A stretch of 64,000 nt of DNA from an archaeon (lineage in GTDB: Archaea > Nanobdellota > Nanobdellia > Pacearchaeales > GW2011-AR1), in the NCBI GenBank assembly GCA_021107855.1, contig JAIORZ010000011.1:325686-389685 (forward strand). The letters run 5' to 3'. The notes beneath the pieces are model-generated. The model did not search any database. It was not told the DNA's origin and was given only the letters and a program-made list of their open reading frames with translations. Shown here piece after piece: positions 29,186 to 38,647 of this stretch. The position numbers and the translations under genes were made by a program. Positions within the stretch are counted from its first letter, which is position 1; each line of letters opens with the position of its first letter.

Positions 29186-30391
29186 TCAATCCTGACTCTC
29201 CCCCACAACCAAACACCCCCTCCTAACATACCCAGCCAAAACCTTCATCTGCTTCTCTAGCATCCCAACACGCTCCTTCAAAATCTCTTTCTCATTTTCA
29301 GATTTAGTAAGCTGTTTCTCAATTTCAGTTTTACCAATATCCATTAGCATATCCTCCTCGGTGATCGTATCTTTCATCCCTAATAGCTCAGAATAATAAT
29401 GAATCTTATCCGACTTCTTCCACCCAAACCTATATTTCAAAGCCGACTCCGATTTATATCTTGGCAACCAATAACAGCACGCACAATGCCTAAAATCATA
29501 CATAGTAAGTTCTGAATATTTTTGTCCCGCAGGACTTTCATCATCTCCTAACACTCTCTTAGAAAGCCTTTGTAGATACTGGTTCATTGTTTGTGCCTTT
29601 CGGTTAAAAAGATAATCATCTTTTTTTAAGGATTCATTTCTGATATAATTCTTAATAATATCTGAAGAAATCATCAATTTTATTCTTCTTCCAAAGGTTT
29701 TGCTTATCTCGTCTCTGATGGTCAATTCTTTACAATTATTTCGAAGATCTGAAACTTTAATATTTCTTAATTCACTTGGGGCTCGAATTCCTGTGTCAAA
29801 TAAAAACATAATTAAGACTTTGTAATAATAAATTGCCTTGTCATGAAGTTTTCTTATTTTCTCTTCGGTTAAATAAACCCATTTAGGTTTTCTAACACTT
29901 GTATCTAGGTCTTGAGTTATGTCATATATTTCAATCCCCTTTTTCCGATTGACTTTTTGATGCCAGTGCCAAAATGCTTTTAGAATCTTAACAAAATTTG
30001 CAGGGTCTCGATAAATTCCTCCATCCACTCTCCTCACCTCGCCCGTTCTCATCCCTGTAAAAAATTCATGAAGGTATCTTTCCTCAAGTTTCGCTAAGTC
30101 CATAATGTTATAAGTTTTCTCTAATTTTTTTGTAATAAAAATCATCCTCTGCTGAAGATTATAAAGCCTATTATAACTCCGTCCACCCTTCTTACTGCTT
30201 CTTCCGATGTTTAATCCGTATTCCATATCGTTGATATAATTTAGAATAATTTTTGAGTTAGCTTTACTAATCCCTGGAATCTCTTTGGCACATTTTTCTT
30301 TCCATTTAAGATACAATTTATTATGCTTCTCTTGACCTCGTATCATGGTCTTGTGTGCGATGGATGTTTTATTTAAATCTTGTCGGTCCAC
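29186..30391 (-). CDS. Tyrosine recombinase/integrase (archaeal type)
   Basis: FDTGIRAPSELRNIKVSDL; MYDFRHCACCYW; GWKKSDKIHYYSEL (R..HxxC..Y-type catalytic residues); C-terminal coiled coil. Confidence 0.88.
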   Translation of the reverse strand: MDRQDLNKTSIAHKTMIRGQEKHNKLYLKWKEKCAKEIPGISKANSKIILNYINDMEYGLNIGRSSKKGGRSYNRLYNLQQRMIFITKKLEKTYNIMDLAKLEERYLHEFFTGMRTGEVRRVDGGIYRDPANFVKILKAFWHWHQKVNRKKGIEIYDITQDLDTSVRKPKWVYLTEEKIRKLHDKAIYYYKVLIMFLFDTGIRAPSELRNIKVSDLRNNCKELTIRDEISKTFGRRIKLMISSDIIKNYIRNESLKKDDYLFNRKAQTMNQYLQRLSKRVLGDDESPAGQKYSELTMYDFRHCACCYWLPRYKSESALKYRFGWKKSDKIHYYSELLGMKDTITEEDMLMDIGKTEIEKQLTKSENEKEILKERVGMLEKQMKVLAGYVRRGCLVVGESQD

Positions 30392-30465
30392 TTATGGGTG
30401 ACGGATTGATAAACTAGTTGAGAAGGTTTAGAAAGATTATTAAGTAATGGCATCTAATTAATCAT

Positions 30466-31578
30466 ATGGAAAAATTGAATTTAAATCCAGATTTAATTGA
30501 AGAACTTGAAGATTGTTATAACTCCAAAGAATTTGAAAGTGAATTTATAATTTATAATGAAAATGCCCTAATCGAAAGAAATAATTTTCTTAAAAAATTT
30601 GATAAAAACTTTATATCAAATATGACCAAAGAACAATATTATATGGGACTTGGAAAAAAGGAGGGGGTCTTCTCTTATGAATTAGAACATAAAACTCAAT
30701 CATGGGGAAGTATAAGGGGAGGGTCTAATTATAAGTTCGGATATTATGAGGACTTTTTAAGAGTAAGAAGCCTAATTCTAAAAATTATTTCCCTAAAGGA
30801 TGACTTAAATATTTTTTATAAAAAAGATGGGAATCTTACTGAGGTATCAAAAGAAATAATTAGAGATTCTAATAAATTGAAAGGTGTAGGTAGAGCATTG
30901 ATTGGAAAAATTCTTTGTATATTCTTCCCAGAAACATTTATCCCTTTATATTCCCATCAGGATAAATTTTTGAATTTATTATATGATAATTATTCTTCAA
31001 ATAATTATGGAGTTGAACTGTTTCTAAGAAATAATTATAAATTAATTTTAGCAAAAAATAAAATAGAAGATAGGTGCAACAATCTAAAATTCGAAAAATT
31101 ACTTTATTACTACATAGATAAAGAAAGTAGGGTAGAGAAAAAAGTTTTGGGAAACAACTGCGAAAGAAAAGACATAGATTTGCTTGAGGTTCAACATTTT
31201 CAAACATTAGTTTCTAGGAATTTTAATATTTACTTTGAAGATTTAAATTATTTCGATAAAGAATATCAAGAAAATAATTACGGACATTTTGATACCCAAG
31301 AAGTTGGAATAATGGATTTTTTAGCTATAGATAAAAAAGGGGATTTTGTAGTAATAGAATTAAAAGTTGGAAAAAATACTCATGATAGTTCTCTGGGTCA
31401 GATATTAAGATACATGGGCTGGGTAAAAGAGAGATTATGTAAGGACAATCAAAAAGTAAGGGGAATTATCCTAGGTCAAAATATTGATAATAAGCTTCAA
31501 TTTGGATTAAAAATGTTACCAGAAGTATCTTTTAAAAAAGCTATTTTTAAGCTAGAGTTAGAAGATGTTAAAAATTAG
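30466..31578 (+). CDS. Protein with C-terminal NucS-like PD-(D/E)XK nuclease domain
   Basis: VGIMDFLAIDKKGDFVVIELKVGKNTHDSSLGQILRYMGWVKERL; N-terminal region with GVGRALIGKILCIFFPETFIPLYSHQ. Confidence 0.78.
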   Translation: MEKLNLNPDLIEELEDCYNSKEFESEFIIYNENALIERNNFLKKFDKNFISNMTKEQYYMGLGKKEGVFSYELEHKTQSWGSIRGGSNYKFGYYEDFLRVRSLILKIISLKDDLNIFYKKDGNLTEVSKEIIRDSNKLKGVGRALIGKILCIFFPETFIPLYSHQDKFLNLLYDNYSSNNYGVELFLRNNYKLILAKNKIEDRCNNLKFEKLLYYYIDKESRVEKKVLGNNCERKDIDLLEVQHFQTLVSRNFNIYFEDLNYFDKEYQENNYGHFDTQEVGIMDFLAIDKKGDFVVIELKVGKNTHDSSLGQILRYMGWVKERLCKDNQKVRGIILGQNIDNKLQFGLKMLPEVSFKKAIFKLELEDVKN

Positions 31579-31687
31579 TATTATATTAATTTGTTCACCC
31601 ACCAAAATCACACGTCTCCAGTCACGGCGGTTGGGGCGTTCTACCTTTTTGACCGAATTAGGGTGTGTATATGTTTACCTACAAGTT

Positions 31688-31714
31688 GCTTAAAATAGCA
31701 TTTTTGCTATAAGC
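31688..31714. promoter_or_regulatory. Stem-loop GCTTA-aaa-TAGCA-tttt-TGCTA-TAAGC just upstream of the 31718 ORF
   Basis: Two nested perfect helices read in sequence. Confidence 0.45.
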
Positions 31715-31717
31715 TAC

Positions 31718-31948
31718 ATGACAAAGATAGACCCATACAAACACGAACAAAGATACAAGACTTGGAAAGAACAAGTCGAAAATTTAACAATAAAAATTAT
31801 TTCTCTAGAAGATAAAACAAGTGAAACGAGTTCTGGGATGGGGGACGTAGAAGATAGGATTGATAATCTTGAAGAAATGGTAAATAAAATAATAAAGTTT
31901 ATTACTAAGAGTCTTCCTAATGGTCTTGGTAAACGTTTTGCTGATTAA
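31718..31948 (+). CDS. Small coiled-coil hypothetical protein
   Basis: MTKIDPYKHEQRYKTWKEQVENLTIKIISLEDK...; heptad-like pattern. Confidence 0.5.
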   Translation: MTKIDPYKHEQRYKTWKEQVENLTIKIISLEDKTSETSSGMGDVEDRIDNLEEMVNKIIKFITKSLPNGLGKRFAD

Positions 31949-32002
31949 TTTTTTCTATACAAAATCATTATAGCTGTGTAAGGAGAAATAAAAACACACT
32001 TC

Positions 32003-32040
32003 AACCTATATACTCCAATATACTATATTGCACCATATAC
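32003..32040 (-). repeat. 39-nt element, diverged copy 3 (minus strand)
   Basis: Reverse complement GTATATGGTGCAATATAGTATATTGGAGTATATAGGTT; 33/38 matches to copy 1 by eye. Confidence 0.7.
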
Positions 32041-32067
32041 ATTAAGACCAAAAAAAATTCATAGCCT

Positions 32068-32102
32068 CTATTCTTGCAGATAAAAGTCTTCTGCAAGAAT
32101 AG
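32068..32102 (-). terminator. 12-bp perfect hairpin followed by a T-run (minus strand), downstream of the helicase gene
   Basis: CTATTCTTGCAG-11 nt-CTGCAAGAATAG; the next bases on minus contain TTTTTTTT. Confidence 0.65.
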
Positions 32103-32120
32103 AAAAGCCATGCTCCTTTC

Positions 32121-33767
32121 TTATTGTTTTTTGTGATTGCGCCATTTTGGGCAGCCCTTGCCTCGAGCGCGATTATTACCAGCGGCTTTCCACTCATGTC
32201 CACACTTCAAACATTTCCACCACACCTTGTCGTTCGTCCCAGCCAAAACCTCATTAGCAGGAAGCTTATTCTTCGGCGGAGCCATATATTCTCTTGCAAG
32301 TTCAGGATGGGTAACAGATAAATTATTATTTTCTGTCACAACCCTGCCCACACAAGCTAGACAACCTTTCTTGCGTTTAATGCGACTGTTACCAGATATC
32401 TTTCGTTCATATCCACACTTCGAACATTTCCACCACACCTTTTTATTCGTTCCCGCCACAACATCCTCAGCAGGCAACAAATTCTTCGGCGGAGCCATGT
32501 ATTCCGCTGCAAGTTCAGGGATATCAGAAATCCGCCTCTTCAGCTTTATCTTGTTAATAATATCGGCAATTTCGCGAAACTCCTCGCTAAAAACGAACTT
32601 AAACGTCTTCCCTGAAAGGTAAAGTGCGTCCTTCATAAAACCTCCCTCGGAACCTCCCTCCACTCTTTTTGTCAAATCCTTAATCATAGCAACGCGATCA
32701 CAGTTGGCCACGAAATCAAGAACAACAACTTTCTTCTTCCCCGGAATCTTTCGCAAGCCTCTACCAAGCTGCTGCCAGAAAACAGTCTCAGAATCGGTGC
32801 ACCTCAAAAATACAACCAGTTCGACATCAGGTATATCGATACCCTCGTTAAACTTATTGACGGACAGCACATATTGAGTTTTCCCATCTCTGAATTTCTG
32901 CAACACCTTCTGGTTTTCTCTATAGGACCTTTTAGAATGGCAAATCTCTGAACCGGGAATGAATGGTTGGAAATTTTTCGTATGGAGGATACTTTCGCAA
33001 AATATTAGAGTTTTCTTGCCGTGTTCCATAATTCTTTTGGCAATCTCTTCGTCTCTAACTTTGACAAAAATAGTCTCATTGAGTTGCTTTATCGAAACAC
33101 GCTTGTTCCCGTGCAAAACCTCTCGAGCTAGTTTCTGAAGTGCCGGAGTGTTAAGGTTATCCGTTATAATCTGATATTCAATAAAAGTAAGCCATCCTTT
33201 TGCGATAGCCTTTTCTAGCGGATAGTTAACAACCTCCTTCCCAAATATTTCTCGGATATTCTTTTTGTCCATTCTATCGGGCGTAGCGGTTATACCAAGT
33301 AAATACCTCGGCTTAAAATAATCAATAACAGGCTTGTAAGTCCCCGCGTGGCTATGATGAGATTCGTCAACAATAACAAAATCAAACTCATCTTCCAAAA
33401 ACGCCTCTTTCCAACCGTCCCTGTTTTTATTCCCACCAAGAGTTTGGAACGAAGCAAATAATACGTCCACTTCATCGTACACTTTCTCCTGCCCATGAAA
33501 TATGCCGAAAGAATACTTTTTGCCCAACACCTTTCTAAATTCCTCTACCGACTGTTCAAGTATGCCATTGTCATGACAAAGAAATAATACTCTACATCGT
33601 TTTCCGTTTCTTATTTTCTTTTTAAAAAGAGTTAAAGCACAAAATGCAGCCACGATAGTTTTCCCGAGTCCTGTTGCCATAACCGCCAAAACCCTTTTTT
33701 TGCGCACAAACGCCTTCCAAATTTTTACATGAGCTTTTCTCTGATAGTTGTGCATTGTAATTTTCAT
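32121..33767 (-). CDS. SF2 DEAD/DEAH helicase with two C-terminal DUF4379-type zinc ribbons
   Basis: VMATGLGKTIVAAF; VDESHHSHAGTYK; ITATPDR; QQLGRGLRKIPGKKKVVVLDF; two KVWWKCxKCGxExK repeats. Confidence 0.87.
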   Translation of the reverse strand: MKITMHNYQRKAHVKIWKAFVRKKRVLAVMATGLGKTIVAAFCALTLFKKKIRNGKRCRVLFLCHDNGILEQSVEEFRKVLGKKYSFGIFHGQEKVYDEVDVLFASFQTLGGNKNRDGWKEAFLEDEFDFVIVDESHHSHAGTYKPVIDYFKPRYLLGITATPDRMDKKNIREIFGKEVVNYPLEKAIAKGWLTFIEYQIITDNLNTPALQKLAREVLHGNKRVSIKQLNETIFVKVRDEEIAKRIMEHGKKTLIFCESILHTKNFQPFIPGSEICHSKRSYRENQKVLQKFRDGKTQYVLSVNKFNEGIDIPDVELVVFLRCTDSETVFWQQLGRGLRKIPGKKKVVVLDFVANCDRVAMIKDLTKRVEGGSEGGFMKDALYLSGKTFKFVFSEEFREIADIINKIKLKRRISDIPELAAEYMAPPKNLLPAEDVVAGTNKKVWWKCSKCGYERKISGNSRIKRKKGCLACVGRVVTENNNLSVTHPELAREYMAPPKNKLPANEVLAGTNDKVWWKCLKCGHEWKAAGNNRARGKGCPKWRNHKKQ

Positions 33768-34087
33768 AATATCTCCTTATTATTTAATTTTTAATTTAGA
33801 GTTAGTTCCAACTATATTTTCCAGGTAAAACCTAGTTATTTCTTTCGGAATACCTTTTTCTGTATCTATTTCCTAAATATAGAGATATTCCATTCGACCA
33901 CGTTTCTTGTATGTCTAAATCCGTATGGATTGTGTTGCTGTTGTTTGTGTTTGTTGTGGTTGTATTTTATGAAAGAATGAGGGTAGTTATATATATAAAC
34001 TTTAGGGTAGTAACATTTTCAAAATATCGCGAATAGTCGGATTTTACGAGTGGTTATTCTTATAAAGGGGGATTGTCTTAGGGATTT

Positions 34088-34492
34088 ATGAATTATCAAG
34101 AGATGTTGGAGTCGGCGTATAAGGAGGTTGAGGTTAGTGAGGAGTGTGGGGGGCGGTTTGAGGTCATGCGGGTTAAGGGACATCATGAGGGTGTGCGGAC
34201 GGTGATTTCGAATTTTTTGCAGGTTGCGACTTGTTTGAGGCGGAGTCCGACGCATTTGTTGAAGTTTTTGGGGAAGGAGCTTGGTATTCAGGGGGAGATT
34301 AAGGGGGAGCGGTTGGTTTTGAGTCGGAAGTTGTCGAGTAAGAATATTAATGAGAAAATTGCGAAGTATGCGAAGACGTATGTTATTTGTGGGAAGTGTG
34401 GGAAGCCGGATACTGAGTTGGATGAAGAGGGCGGGAAGTTGTTTGTTAGGTGTTTAGCTTGTGGTAATAAGAATGAGGTTCACAAGATTTAA
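34088..34492 (+). CDS. Translation initiation factor aIF2 subunit beta
   Basis: TVISNFLQVATCLRRSPTHLLKFLGKELG; CGKCGKPDTEL...RCLACG zinc ribbon. Confidence 0.95.
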   Translation: MNYQEMLESAYKEVEVSEECGGRFEVMRVKGHHEGVRTVISNFLQVATCLRRSPTHLLKFLGKELGIQGEIKGERLVLSRKLSSKNINEKIAKYAKTYVICGKCGKPDTELDEEGGKLFVRCLACGNKNEVHKI

Positions 34493-34521
34493 GGAGAAAT
34501 AAATTGAAATGGAGGTAAAAA

Positions 34522-34719
34522 ATGGCGATTGAAGGAAGATGCATGAAATGTAAGGCTCAAAAGGTCATGAAGGTCCCTGCTAAGATGACGAAGACTTCTC
34601 GAGGCGGATTTATGGCTAAGGGTAATTGTTCTGTCTGTGATTGTGGCATGTGTAGGATTATGTCTAAAGTTGATGCTGAAAAGGCTATAGCTGACGGCGA
34701 TGCTACAAAAGCTTTTTAG
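34522..34719 (+). CDS. DUF5679 small zinc protein
   Basis: EGRCMKCKAQKVMKVPAKMTKTSRGGFMAKGNCSVCDCGMCRI. Confidence 0.8.
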   Translation: MAIEGRCMKCKAQKVMKVPAKMTKTSRGGFMAKGNCSVCDCGMCRIMSKVDAEKAIADGDATKAF

Positions 34720-34736
34720 ATTTTGATTTTAAGATT

Positions 34737-34780
34737 CCTCGTTGATTAGGGAAACGAGGACTCTATTTTTTTAATTTTTT
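34737..34780 (+). terminator. Hairpin CCTCGTT...AACGAGG followed by a T-run
   Basis: Read directly: cctcgttgattagggaaacgaggactctatttttttaattttttt. Confidence 0.65.
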
Positions 34781-34817
34781 TGGGTGGTTTTTTAAAGTAA
34801 GTTGGGGAGTATGTGTT

Positions 34818-35123
34818 ATGGATGATATTTTATTGAAGGTTCATGAGTCGTATCGGTGGGTTGTGGCGGTTTGTGATGCGGATGTGTTCGGGAGGAAGTT
34901 GGTTGATGGTAAGCGTGTTTTGGATGTCTCTGGGGATTTTTTTAAGGGGAAAGCGATAAATGAGTGGAAGGCGCGGGATGAGATTATTAGGTGTGCCGGG
35001 GAGGATGCAACGTTTAATTTTGTTGGAGAGAAATCTGTCGGGCTGGCGAAGGAGTTGGGGATTGTGAAAGATGAGGGGATTATGGATATTGATGGGGTTC
35101 CGGTGGCTTTGGTTTTGCTATAA
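34818..35123 (+). CDS. DUF424 family protein
   Basis: ILLKVHESYRWVVAVCDADVFGRKLVDGKRVLDVSGDFFKG. Confidence 0.85.
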   Translation: MDDILLKVHESYRWVVAVCDADVFGRKLVDGKRVLDVSGDFFKGKAINEWKARDEIIRCAGEDATFNFVGEKSVGLAKELGIVKDEGIMDIDGVPVALVLL

Positions 35124-35171
35124 AGAGTGTTAAAATAAACAGATAGAACCTCCCGACAATTTCCGTTAAAA

Positions 35172-35882
35172 TTATTTAGAAATACTTATCTTTTTTATAT
35201 TCCCTTCGATATCTATATTCTCAGCAAACCCTTCAAGAAATAAAGTTTCTCCGATAATTTTTAACTTGCCGAGATAGTCAGATATAGCAAGGGGGTCTTT
35301 ATCTAAATTAATACTATCCTGATTTTCTTCACCTACGTACAACACTCCAGAAGCTATATAGTCTAATTTTTTTAAAAACAAATTTTCTTTAAAGTCGATT
35401 GAACTGTAAGAGATTTTTGAATCACTAGATACCTTTATTCTTTTATCGTTCTTTTCTTTTATCGGAAGACCATTTAAGTTAGCCCCAGAAACTCTGCCAT
35501 CCAGAATTACGCCTCCTCCCTCAATCTTAATCTTCCCAGAGAAATCGCTCAAAATCATACTATTTTCTTTCGAGTCGTCAAAGGCAAAACTTTTTTCTCC
35601 GAGATAGATTGTTGTTTTTGAGCTAAATGATATGTTTATCTCAGAATACTCTCCCTTGAGGTTTAAATCAGGACGAGTTAATTCCGAAGAAAATTGAACC
35701 GAATTGTTAAGATTCACAGAAGAAATGGCTTTCCCCGTAATGGGCATCCCATCATAAAATGTCGTAAATATAATTACAATAATCACTAATAAAAAACCAG
35801 AAAAAATTAAAAGTTCTTTACTAATCTTTTTCTTTTCACGTGGCTGTTGATAATATTTATAATTATTCTTGCCCAATTCCAT
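35172..35882 (-). CDS. Hypothetical membrane-anchored protein
   Basis: One N-terminal TM; beta-rich exterior; overlaps the upstream PH-like gene. Confidence 0.6.
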   Translation of the reverse strand: MELGKNNYKYYQQPREKKKISKELLIFSGFLLVIIVIIFTTFYDGMPITGKAISSVNLNNSVQFSSELTRPDLNLKGEYSEINISFSSKTTIYLGEKSFAFDDSKENSMILSDFSGKIKIEGGGVILDGRVSGANLNGLPIKEKNDKRIKVSSDSKISYSSIDFKENLFLKKLDYIASGVLYVGEENQDSINLDKDPLAISDYLGKLKIIGETLFLEGFAENIDIEGNIKKISISK

Positions 35883-36336
35883 GGCTATTCCTCCTATTTT
35901 GAGAGATTATTGATTGAAAAGCTTCGACGAATTTTTCTGGACGGCTTATGTCTTTCATGTTTATCGAAGTATCGTTTAGGAAAAGCCTTATGTTTACATC
36001 GCCATAATTTAAAAATCTTTTAAAGAAGGGCTTGTGTATATCCATGTCTGAGATAGATGAGAATCTTACTTCCCTTATGTTTTTGTTAATTAAACCAAGG
36101 CTTTGAATTAATGCAGAATCTGTGATTGCCCACCAATCCTTTATCCTATGAACCTCTGTAAATTTTATCAGAAGAAGAATAAATCCCCCCGAAATAATCA
36201 GTGCGATTGTTGGAATGGTCAGTCCCTTATTATTAAGATAAACCAATGTCCCAATAATTACAATAACCATAAGATAAACTAAGGAATAACTTTTTCTAGA
36301 TTTTCTCACTTTTATTAAAATATTTGTATGTCCCAT
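35863..36336 (-). CDS. Membrane protein with bacterial PH-like domain
   Basis: Two TM, then IKDWWAITDSALIQSLGLINKNIREVRFSSISDMDIHKPFFKRFLNYGDVNI. Confidence 0.6.
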   Translation of the reverse strand: MGHTNILIKVRKSRKSYSLVYLMVIVIIGTLVYLNNKGLTIPTIALIISGGFILLLIKFTEVHRIKDWWAITDSALIQSLGLINKNIREVRFSSISDMDIHKPFFKRFLNYGDVNIRLFLNDTSINMKDISRPEKFVEAFQSIISQNRRNSHGIGQE

Positions 36337-36362
36337 AAGCTCTTCTTTTCTTGGGCTTTAAG

Positions 36363-38069
36363 CTATTTATTCCTTTCTACTTCTGGATGTTCGTGCCCCA
36401 GTCTTTCTTTTTCTTTTAATTGTTTAAGGTGTTTCTTTTTTTCATTCAAAAATTTCTTAGAATTTAACCCATGTTTATCAATCATCATTGAAGCATGACT
36501 TCCGCCCAAGAAATGAGGCATTATAACATATGTTGCTCCAGCATTATACAGCATCTTTGCATTTTCAATTTTATGGGCTATGGCTATAATAACCGCATCA
36601 TTATTCATATGCCTAATTTTATTGATTAATAACAGATTAGTTTCAATTTCAGGGATTGTAGATATAATCATTTTTGTCCTCTCCAGATTTAACTCACTCA
36701 AAAACTCCTCGTCATCCACATCGCCATACCTTTGAGGGATTCCTTTCGAAGATAATTCAAGAATTGTTTCAGGATTATAATCCACTACCAAAAATTTCTT
36801 TTTTAATTTTTTAAACGATTTTAAAAGATCATAACCAATTCGATTATACCCAAACAAAATAATATCATAGTCCTTAGGCGCTTTCTCTTTTTCCCTAATT
36901 TTCTTTTTCTCGAATATAGAGAGATATTTAGATAGATAAGGATATATTTTATTAGAATATAAAACTAGATATGTTGAACCAGAGATAGTTATCAGCCCGA
37001 CAATAGTCACCAAAGATAGAATCTCATTCGTCAAATGTCCGACACTAACTCCTAATGCCATAAGGATTAAAGAGAACTCGCTTATTTGAGCCACTGTAAA
37101 TCCTGCTTGGAATCCCGTTTTTTTCTTATAGCCGAGAATTCCCATTAAAGTCATAACAATTAGGGGGTTCCCAATTAAAATAAATAACGAAAAGATTATT
37201 GCCGGTATAATGAGTTCATTTATATTTCCAAAAACCATTTGAGAACCTAAGAATATGAAAAACAATATAATGAAAAAGTCTCTCAGGGGTCTCATTTTTG
37301 AACTAATCTCATAGTGGAAAGGAGACATAGAAAGCGAAATCCCCGCAATTAAAGCACCTATCTCCATAGAGAAACCCAGATAGTGGAATAGTGCCGCTAA
37401 ACCAAGTCCCCATCCAACAGAAAATAAAAACAGAAATTCCTGTGACTTAGCAAAGAATTTTGACAAACTTGGAAGAATGTAAATACTCATTAAAACAAAT
37501 CCTGCAATCAACAAAATTCCGCTTAAAACATTCACAAGAGATAAACTTTCCAAGCTTAGATTGCCAGAGAAAGAAGATATTACCATTAAAAGAATTATCA
37601 CTACAACATCCTGGACCAACAAAAAACCAATTGAAATTTTCCCGTATAATTTTTCCAAATCTTTTTTATCTGATAGCAGTTTCATAATTATAATTGTGCT
37701 ACTAAATGCAAGAGCCAAACCAATATACAAAGAAACAATTACAGAAAATCCTAATAATTTACTTATCAAAAAACCGAACAAAGACGTGAAAACGATTTGA
37801 CCAATTCCAGTTATTACGGAAACCTTTCCTACTTCTCTTATAACATTTGGACTTAAACTTAAGCCAACAATAAAAAGAAGTAATGCAATACCTATCTGAG
37901 AAAAAACTTTTATAGTTTCTGTTGACTGAACAATATCTAAAAAATAAGAACTAACAATTATTCCTGAAAGAATATAGCCGATTATTAAAGGCTGTTTAAG
38001 TAGTCTCATTATCCCAGCAATAAAAACAGTTATCCCAATAATTATGCTAAGTTCTATAAAAATTTCCAT
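36363..38069 (-). CDS. Kef/CPA2-type cation:proton antiporter with TrkA-N domain
   Basis: Polytopic GYILSGIIVSSYFLDIV..., AFSSTIIIMKLLSDK, LVQDVVVIILL; YDIILFGYNRIGYDLL. Confidence 0.92.
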   Translation of the reverse strand: MEIFIELSIIIGITVFIAGIMRLLKQPLIIGYILSGIIVSSYFLDIVQSTETIKVFSQIGIALLLFIVGLSLSPNVIREVGKVSVITGIGQIVFTSLFGFLISKLLGFSVIVSLYIGLALAFSSTIIIMKLLSDKKDLEKLYGKISIGFLLVQDVVVIILLMVISSFSGNLSLESLSLVNVLSGILLIAGFVLMSIYILPSLSKFFAKSQEFLFLFSVGWGLGLAALFHYLGFSMEIGALIAGISLSMSPFHYEISSKMRPLRDFFIILFFIFLGSQMVFGNINELIIPAIIFSLFILIGNPLIVMTLMGILGYKKKTGFQAGFTVAQISEFSLILMALGVSVGHLTNEILSLVTIVGLITISGSTYLVLYSNKIYPYLSKYLSIFEKKKIREKEKAPKDYDIILFGYNRIGYDLLKSFKKLKKKFLVVDYNPETILELSSKGIPQRYGDVDDEEFLSELNLERTKMIISTIPEIETNLLLINKIRHMNNDAVIIAIAHKIENAKMLYNAGATYVIMPHFLGGSHASMMIDKHGLNSKKFLNEKKKHLKQLKEKERLGHEHPEVERNK

Positions 38070-38081
38070 TGTTGTTTACTC

Positions 38082-38504
38082 CTATTCGTTTTGCAAAAAA
38101 CTAATCAAGCTACTAGGAGTCACGACACCTAAAACTTTTTTATTTTCGTCTAAAACAGGGATATAATTGAATCCTTCTTTATAAATTAGTTCTATTACTT
38201 TATTTATGGGGTCTTGAAGCCATACCGTAGACTTGTGTTTATTTATCAATTTTTTAGCAGGGACATACAGAAACTCTCGTCTATAACCTATGTTCAATAT
38301 CTGAACCAGGGGCTCGTACTTCACCTGATGCAAAAAAAGCTTCATTAAATCTTCAACACCTATCTCCCCAATAAACTTTCTGTCTTTTGTAACAACTATA
38401 CAAACATTTGTGTCTTCCCTCTTCAGTTTTTTTATAATTTGCTCAGCATTATCTTCCGGATAAAGAAATACAGGCTTAACCATAGCATCTTTCGCTATCT
38501 TCAT
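38082..38504 (-). CDS. CBS-domain pair protein
   Basis: MKIAKDAMVKPVFLYPEDNAEQIIKKLKREDTNVCIVV...VLDENKKVLGVVTPSSLISFL. Confidence 0.8.
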   Translation of the reverse strand: MKIAKDAMVKPVFLYPEDNAEQIIKKLKREDTNVCIVVTKDRKFIGEIGVEDLMKLFLHQVKYEPLVQILNIGYRREFLYVPAKKLINKHKSTVWLQDPINKVIELIYKEGFNYIPVLDENKKVLGVVTPSSLISFLQNE

Positions 38505-38647
38505 AGTCTCACCCCCCATGAGACACGACAGATTATTAGAGTTCTTTTCCCTCAAATTTTTTAATTTCATCTCAAGATAAACGGGAAAATTAATATTTAA
38601 ATAAGGGATAAATAAAGGGTAAATAAAAGGTAAAGAAAGGGCAAAAT

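Noticed and set aside
32124-32622. ORFs on + inside the helicase gene (65 and 161 aa)
   Set aside because: Repetitive antisense products of the duplicated zinc-ribbon DNA.
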